Positions 15,514 through 20,322 of a stretch of 20,322 bases of DNA are shown here, piece after piece. The DNA is taken from contig CAVEJT010000016.1 of assembly GCA_963616135.1 (NCBI GenBank), positions 1-20,322 on the forward strand, written 5' to 3'. The stretch's first letter is position 1; each line of letters starts with the position of its first letter. The notes beneath the pieces were generated by a model, which saw only the letters and a list, made by a program, of their open reading frames with translations, was not told where the DNA came from and did not search any database. Source of the stretch: UMGS1613 sp963616135 (lineage in GTDB: Bacteria; Bacillota_I; Bacilli_A; RF39; UBA660). Position numbers and translations under genes: made by a program.

Positions 15514-17883
15514 ATTTCTTACCTTTGCATTTAATTTGCTTTCTACATCAGAAATAATTTTATTAAATATAGTCATTACTTCTTCTTCTGTTAAAGTTCT
15601 AGTAGAATCTTCAAATTTTAGATTATAAGCTATAGATTTTTCATTCTCTAAGACTTTATCTCCAGTATATATATCAAATACATCTATATTATTTAACAAT
15701 CTTCCACCTGATTTTTTTATAACATCCTCTATTTCTTTATTTGTTATATTTTTATCTACTACGAATGCTACATCTTTTGATATACCTGGATATCTATTAG
15801 CTTCTTTATATTTTATTGGTTTAATACTCTTAGAAATTAATTTAGTCATAGAAAATTCAGCTACATATATTTCGTCTTTTTCTACTTCTGGATGTATTCT
15901 ACCAATAATACCTATAGGTTCTCTATCTAAAAGAATTAAAGCACTCATACCAGGATGCATACTAGGTATACTATCTACAGTGAATGTATATCTATTTTTA
16001 AATCCTAAATAATCTAATACATTTTCTATTATTCCTTTTATTAAATAAAAATCTACTTTTATAACATTATTTTGCCATACATTACTTATATAATTACCTT
16101 TCATTAAAAGCGCTACTTTTGTATCTTCTACATAATTTTTATCATAAGTTTTACTTATTTCATATATGTTTATATCATTTACTTTACGAGCTTTATTGTA
16201 ATTATATGTATTTAATAATGATGGTAATATTGACGTTCTTATAACTGACTTATCATAACTCATAGGATTTGGTAGAGATATTTGGTCCTTATTATCATAT
16301 TTAAATAACTTAGCCATATCAGCGCTAGTTAATGTATATGTTTTACATTCATTAAGACCTAAAGTTCTAAGTCTTTTTGAAATAGTTTTTCTATATTTTA
16401 CATCACCTATATATTCTCCTTTTTTAACCGGTATACTAGGTAATGTAGAAACTAAATTATGATAACCATAAAGTCTTCCTATTTCCTCAGCTATATCATT
16501 TACATTAGGATCTATATCAAGTCTTCTATTTGGTATAGTAACAGTAAATTCTTCTCCATCTAATTTATAATCAAAATCAAGTCTTCCAAGTTCTACTTTC
16601 ATATCATCTGTACTTATAGTAATACCTAAAAGTTTATTTATATCACAAGCTTTAAACTTAACAACTTTTTCTTTCTTTTCTAAAGTATCATGAACTACCA
16701 TTCCTGTTAAAACTTTTGCATTTGCATACTTTTCTAATAAATAGCAAGCTCTATCTATAGCATTTTTAGTATATTCATAATTTAGACCTTTTCCATATCT
16801 AATAGATGCTTCACTTCTCAAATTAAGTGTACTTGCAGTATATCTAATACTAACAGCATCGAATATTGCACTTTCTATTAATATATTTTTAGTATTTGAG
16901 TCTACCTCTGTATTAAATCCACCCATAACACCTGCTATACATACAGCTTTTTCTCCATCAGTTATTACTATATCTCTATTTGAAAGTGTTCTCAACTTTC
17001 CATCTAATGTAGTAATTTCTTCTTTATCCAAAGCATCTCTTACTACTATTTTATCTCCCAATTTATCTTTATCAAAGAAATGCATTGGTTGTCCGTATTC
17101 AAGCATTACATAATTAGATATATCAACAACATTATTTATAGGTCTCATACCTGCTGATATAAGTCTTTTTTTAATAAATTCTGGAGACTCTTTTATTTCC
17201 ACTCCACTTACCATTTTAGCTAAATAATATGGACACTTATTAGTTTCTACATCAAGTTTAAAATGATCATTAATATTATCTTTAATTTCACTATAATTAG
17301 CTTCTGGTAGTGTTACTTTTCTATTTAATATAGCAGCAATTTCATAAGCAAAACCTATGTGATAATAACAATCATTATTTCTATGTTTATGAACATCTAA
17401 TTCATATAAAGTATCATCAAGTCCTAAATATTTTAGAGGATCTTCCCCAACAGGAGCAGACTCTGGTAATTCTTCTATACCTCTATTATAGTTTTCTTCT
17501 GTTTTTTCTTCTAATCCAAGTTCAAATAAAGCACATATCATACCATTAGATTCTTCTCCTCTAATTTTACCTACTTTTATTTCAAAATCACCTGGAAGAA
17601 CTGCTCCTGGAAGAGCTACTATAACTTTTATACCTTCTCTTACATTACTTGCGCCACATACAATTTGCTTAACACTATCTCCTACATTTACTTTACATAC
17701 GTGCAAATGATCACTATTAGGATGATCAACACAAGAAATTACTTCACCTATTACTAAATGGTCTATATGATTTGTAATAACCTTTTCTACGTTAACTCCA
17801 GCTTTAGTTATTTTAACAGCTAATTCTTTTAAATCTTGATCTTCTATATCTATATAATCTTTTACCCAATTTAAACTAATCAT
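15505..17883 (-). CDS. pheT: Phenylalanyl-tRNA synthetase beta subunit
   Basis: 792 residues (about 800 in Bacillus). It forms the alpha2-beta2 enzyme with PheS and charges tRNA-Phe. Domains in order: an EMAP-like tRNA-binding OB fold (about 40-150, VIGEVISCVDHPNSDHLHVC); the B3/B4 editing region around 200-400, with GMRPINNVVDISNYVMLEYG; the B5 domain near 405-475; a catalytic-like core without active residues; and the C-terminal FDX-ACB anticodon-binding domain starting near YPGISKDVAFVVDK. The start ATG overlaps the pheS stop by one base (TAATG), so translation is coupled. A terminator overlaps its stop codon. Confidence 0.98.
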   Translation of the reverse strand: MISLNWVKDYIDIEDQDLKELAVKITKAGVNVEKVITNHIDHLVIGEVISCVDHPNSDHLHVCKVNVGDSVKQIVCGASNVREGIKVIVALPGAVLPGDFEIKVGKIRGEESNGMICALFELGLEEKTEENYNRGIEELPESAPVGEDPLKYLGLDDTLYELDVHKHRNNDCYYHIGFAYEIAAILNRKVTLPEANYSEIKDNINDHFKLDVETNKCPYYLAKMVSGVEIKESPEFIKKRLISAGMRPINNVVDISNYVMLEYGQPMHFFDKDKLGDKIVVRDALDKEEITTLDGKLRTLSNRDIVITDGEKAVCIAGVMGGFNTEVDSNTKNILIESAIFDAVSIRYTASTLNLRSEASIRYGKGLNYEYTKNAIDRACYLLEKYANAKVLTGMVVHDTLEKKEKVVKFKACDINKLLGITISTDDMKVELGRLDFDYKLDGEEFTVTIPNRRLDIDPNVNDIAEEIGRLYGYHNLVSTLPSIPVKKGEYIGDVKYRKTISKRLRTLGLNECKTYTLTSADMAKLFKYDNKDQISLPNPMSYDKSVIRTSILPSLLNTYNYNKARKVNDINIYEISKTYDKNYVEDTKVALLMKGNYISNVWQNNVIKVDFYLIKGIIENVLDYLGFKNRYTFTVDSIPSMHPGMSALILLDREPIGIIGRIHPEVEKDEIYVAEFSMTKLISKSIKPIKYKEANRYPGISKDVAFVVDKNITNKEIEDVIKKSGGRLLNNIDVFDIYTGDKVLENEKSIAYNLKFEDSTRTLTEEEVMTIFNKIISDVESKLNAKVRNGE

Positions 17884-18923
17884 TATTCCACATCCTTTCT
17901 ATCAAAAGTTTTTAACTCTCTTAAATCAGTTTGATAGAATGTTCTTATATCGTTTATTCCATACTTTAACATAGCAAGTCTTTCAGCACCAAATCCAAAT
18001 GCAAAACCAGTCCACTCTTTTGGATCATATCCACAATTTTTAAGTACATTTGGATGTACCATTCCTGCTCCACTTACAGTAATCCATCCAGTATTTTTAC
18101 AAATATTACATCCTTTTCCATGACAATTAAAACAACTAATATCAGTTTCTACTGAAGGTTCTGTAAATTGATAATAACTTGGTCTAAATCTAGTTTGAAT
18201 ATCATTACCAAATAATTTTTTAGCAATCTCGTCAAAAGTTCCTTTTAAGTCAGATAAACTAATATTTTTATCAACAAGTAATCCTTCTATTTGCATAAAT
18301 TGATGTGAATGAGTAGCATCATCATCATCTCTTCTATAAGTTTTACCTGGACAAATCATTCTAATTGGAGTCTTTCCTTCACCTTTTAACATAGTACGAG
18401 CTTGTACAGGAGAAGTTTGACTTCTTAAAAGAATTTTTTCATCTTCAATATAAAAAGTATCTTGAGCATCACGTGCTGGATGACCTTTTGGTATATTTAA
18501 CAATTCAAAATTAAACTTATCTTCTTCTATTTCTGGTCCATCAACTACATCATATCCCATAGACATTAAAAGTTCTTCTACTTCTTCTACTACTTTTTCA
18601 AGTATATTAGGAGCTCCTACATTTATTTTAGTAGATGGAAGACTTATATCTATTTTTTCACTTTCTAAACGTCTATTTATTTCTTCCTCTTTTAACTCTT
18701 TTAATTTAGAATCATATGCATCATTAAAAGTATTTCTTACAGTATTTACTTGCATTCCATATTCTTTTTTATCAGTAGCTTCTTTAATACCACTTTGAAG
18801 TTCTGTAATTATACCTTTTTTACCCATATATTCTTGTTTTAAATCATTTAATTCTTTTATACTTTGTATTGAATTAACTTTTTCATTTATTTCTTTACAT
18901 AAAATTTCTACTTTTTCTTTCAT
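17883..18923 (-). CDS. pheS: Phenylalanyl-tRNA synthetase alpha subunit
   Basis: 346 residues, class II catalytic subunit. An N-terminal coiled coil (1-90) binds tRNA. The core has GHPARDAQDTFY (147-158), LLRSQTSPVQARTM (165-178), motif 2 region GKTYRRDDDDATHSHQFMQI (193-212), FRPSYYQFTEPS (246-257) and motif 3 GFGAERLAML (310-319). A CxxC-x4-CxxC set (C264, C267, C272, C275) sits just after FTEPSVETDIS and could bind zinc; some bacterial PheS have this knuckle and others have lost it. The ATG at 18923 follows GGGAGGT. Transcription is controlled by the T-box leader directly upstream. Confidence 0.98.
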   Translation of the reverse strand: MKEKVEILCKEINEKVNSIQSIKELNDLKQEYMGKKGIITELQSGIKEATDKKEYGMQVNTVRNTFNDAYDSKLKELKEEEINRRLESEKIDISLPSTKINVGAPNILEKVVEEVEELLMSMGYDVVDGPEIEEDKFNFELLNIPKGHPARDAQDTFYIEDEKILLRSQTSPVQARTMLKGEGKTPIRMICPGKTYRRDDDDATHSHQFMQIEGLLVDKNISLSDLKGTFDEIAKKLFGNDIQTRFRPSYYQFTEPSVETDISCFNCHGKGCNICKNTGWITVSGAGMVHPNVLKNCGYDPKEWTGFAFGFGAERLAMLKYGINDIRTFYQTDLRELKTFDRKDVE

Positions 18924-18936
18924 AAATACCTCCCAA

Positions 18937-18999
18937 TAAAAAAACTATTATAAATATAGGGGTGAAATTATCCACGGTACCACCCTATTTCATAATAGT
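18937..18999 (-). terminator. T-box terminator of the pheS leader
   Basis: A long interrupted stem pairs 18981-18999 (ACTATTAT...AGGGTG) with 18944-18964 (CACCCCTATA...ATAATAGT) and ends in seven U residues. The 5' arm includes the start of the conserved T-box sequence, so pairing of that sequence in the antiterminator excludes this hairpin. Confidence 0.9.
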
Positions 19000-19150
19000 A
19001 TTATGCACTCTACTAGTTAACGCCTAGTTACGTTATAAATTTTGGTTTATAATGCTAAAAAGTGAATTCATGCATCTTAATTATTAGTTTACACCAACCA
19101 CTAACTCTCTTTAAATCACGGATACATTACTACTCTTTTATCCTCGCTTT
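18937..19150 (-). promoter_or_regulatory. T-box riboswitch, tRNA-Phe specific
   Basis: Leader of about 215 nt. Features seen: GAGAGTTAGTGGTTGGTG in the distal part of stem I; a specifier region TGAATTCACT in which TTC (19064-19066) reads as the Phe codon; and the conserved T-box AGGGTGGTACCGTGG (18972-18986), whose TGG-containing bulge pairs with the uncharged tRNA 3' end. The terminator follows. Uncharged tRNA-Phe would stabilise the antiterminator and turn on pheST. The specifier agrees with the gene it controls. Confidence 0.96.
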
Positions 19151-19156
19151 AATGAG

Positions 19157-19185
19157 ATTATATCACAAATAATAATTAAGGTCAA
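19157..19185 (-). promoter_or_regulatory. pheST promoter
   Basis: TTGACC (19180-19185), 17 nt and TATAAT (19157-19162) with an extended TGA before the -10 box. The start near 19150 is the 5' end of the T-box leader. It begins 22 nt after the stop of the upstream gene, with no terminator between them. Confidence 0.88.
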
Positions 19186-19206
19186 TTATTTATTATATAT
19201 ATATTT

Positions 19207-20322
19207 CTATAGCTTTGATTTTAAAACTTCTATTACTGGGCGAACGCCAAAGCTGGAAGCATCGTCAATGATTCCAGAGTTCATGTAACTATAAAGTTCC
19301 ACATACCACGCATTATAACGAGTATCAGCAACAGAAGAGGCTGTCCAATAGCCATCTGTTATTTGGTTGGAATTATTTAAATCGGAATTATTTAAACATC
19401 CATAGTATGTACAGTATGGACTTGTTCTATCATATAACCATCCATATTTACATCCTGCAGTATTTCCGTATTTGCATGTGTTTTTATCAAAAGAGATATT
19501 TTCATAACTAGTTTTTTCATCCCATCCAGTATTTCCTGTTATTTGTGCAATTTCTTGAGCAGTAATAAGTCTTGCTTTATAGTCACTGTAATTTATTGTG
19601 TATTTTACATTCCATACTTGTCCTCTTTGGTCCATTGTATAATTTGTTGGAGTTTCTGTTCCTTGCCATGCATCTGTATCTGTTTTTAAGTAGTATATTA
19701 ATTCTTTTGGACCATTCACATTAGTTGGCTCATAATAAGAAACTCTATCTGTATTATTCCATGCAATTGTTGCTGTGGTATTATGGTCTAAGATAAGATT
19801 TACTGTATCCCCTCCATCATCATTGAATGCATAAAATTTTAAACAACTATTTTGTTTATCTTTGGGATTAGTACCATTATATCCTGTTATACTATTTTGA
19901 TAATCTTGTATAGTAACTTCTTCCCATTTTTCACGATCAAAAACATTGTCATCTTTAACTGTTATTTTAATTACATCTCCTTTTGATTCATTATATTCTT
20001 TTTCTGAACATTGTTTTCCTGATGCGACATCAAAATACACAACCTCTCCATTGTAATATACTTTCTCTCCATATGTATATTCTGTTGTTTTGTCATTTAC
20101 TTTACAATTTTCTAAATAGATATTTCCTTTGGTTGATATTATTACATCACATGCTGTTTTCGATCCATCATAATCTACTTTGAATTCTGTATCTCCTTGT
20201 TTTAATGTTTTTCCATCCGTAGTCGTATACTTTCCACTTGGTAAAGTATTTCCATTTAATTTTGCTTTTGCTACTGCTTGTTCTACCGCACTTCCATATA
20301 GTTCTATACTTCTTTTATTACT
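19207..20322 (-). CDS. C-terminal part of a type IV pilin-like / secreted protein with a lectin- or FGE-like C-terminal domain
   Basis: 371 residues are visible and the N-terminus lies outside the window; the frame is open to base 20322. The first visible residues, SNKRSIELYGSAVEQAVA, match what follows the hydrophobic N-terminal helix of pseudopilin-like proteins in related gut Bacillota (from memory; the helix itself is not visible). A GTG at 20040 is internal, not the start. The C-terminus has ITAQEIAQITG, a four-Cys stretch (CKYGNTAGCKYGWLYD then YCTYYGC), and DGYWTASSV...YNAWYVE...FGVRPVIEV. That final pattern is typical of C-type-lectin/formylglycine-enzyme-like domains and DUF6273-like surface proteins. 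Four paired-looking cysteines suit an exported protein. No terminator separates it from the pheS promoter. The role may be adhesion or DNA uptake; this is inference. Confidence 0.65.
   Translation of the reverse strand, partial: SNKRSIELYGSAVEQAVAKAKLNGNTLPSGKYTTTDGKTLKQGDTEFKVDYDGSKTACDVIISTKGNIYLENCKVNDKTTEYTYGEKVYYNGEVVYFDVASGKQCSEKEYNESKGDVIKITVKDDNVFDREKWEEVTIQDYQNSITGYNGTNPKDKQNSCLKFYAFNDDGGDTVNLILDHNTTATIAWNNTDRVSYYEPTNVNGPKELIYYLKTDTDAWQGTETPTNYTMDQRGQVWNVKYTINYSDYKARLITAQEIAQITGNTGWDEKTSYENISFDKNTCKYGNTAGCKYGWLYDRTSPYCTYYGCLNNSDLNNSNQITDGYWTASSVADTRYNAWYVELYSYMNSGIIDDASSFGVRPVIEVLKSKL

Noticed and set aside
1..20322. UGA=Trp genetic code
   Set aside because: Tryptophan is encoded by TGG, ftsY ends with TGA, and prfB with its TGA-dependent frameshift is present.
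1..20322. CRISPR array, tRNA, rRNA, SRP RNA or insertion sequence
   Set aside because: I looked on both strands and saw no regular spaced repeats, cloverleaf with CCA-type end, conserved rRNA segments, SRP RNA tetraloop region or transposase. The candidate RNA at 11251-11463 is not tRNA-like.

Overview
The window looks like a stretch of a compact, very AT-rich (roughly a quarter G+C by eye) Bacillota chromosome. Every supported gene is on the minus strand. The genetic code is the standard one: TGA ends ftsY, and prfB (release factor 2) carries the classical TGA frameshift control, so this is not a UGA=Trp mollicute. A Phe T-box leader, an EssC-type secretion ATPase, YitT, FtsEX and a type IV pilin-like protein together suggest an uncultured gut-type Bacilli lineage (RF39/Erysipelotrichales-like). 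That placement is inference; there is no rRNA in the window.

Layout, read in the direction of transcription (high to low coordinates). 20322-19207: C-terminal part of a large secreted or pilin-like protein. 19185-15505: consensus promoter, Phe T-box riboswitch and the pheS-pheT operon. 15403-11764: prfB (with +1 frameshift), yitT, ftsE and ftsX in one tight operon closed by a strong terminator. 11763-10635: a small accessory island. It holds a decayed helix-turn-helix fragment, a perfect consensus promoter, about 210 nt of predicted multibranched RNA, a terminator-like hairpin and a gene for a PBECR4-like putative nuclease. 10545-9017: a COG2509-type FAD oxidoreductase with its own promoter. 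8948-5644: ftsY, a small membrane protein, ylxM and a HerA-like ATPase in one operon. 5584-4280: ffh alone. 4197-1: the EssC ATPase, cut off by the window start.

Core functions are protein targeting (FtsY, YlxM, Ffh), translation (PheST, RF2) and cell-wall division signalling (FtsEX). Two layout features stand out. The promoters of ffh and essC are nested inside the terminators of the genes before them, the U-tract forming part of the -35/-10 spacer. The PBECR4 island has the promoter / structured RNA / terminator / toxin-like nuclease order of type III toxin-antitoxin loci, without resembling a family I know. It is the best candidate here for an undescribed system.
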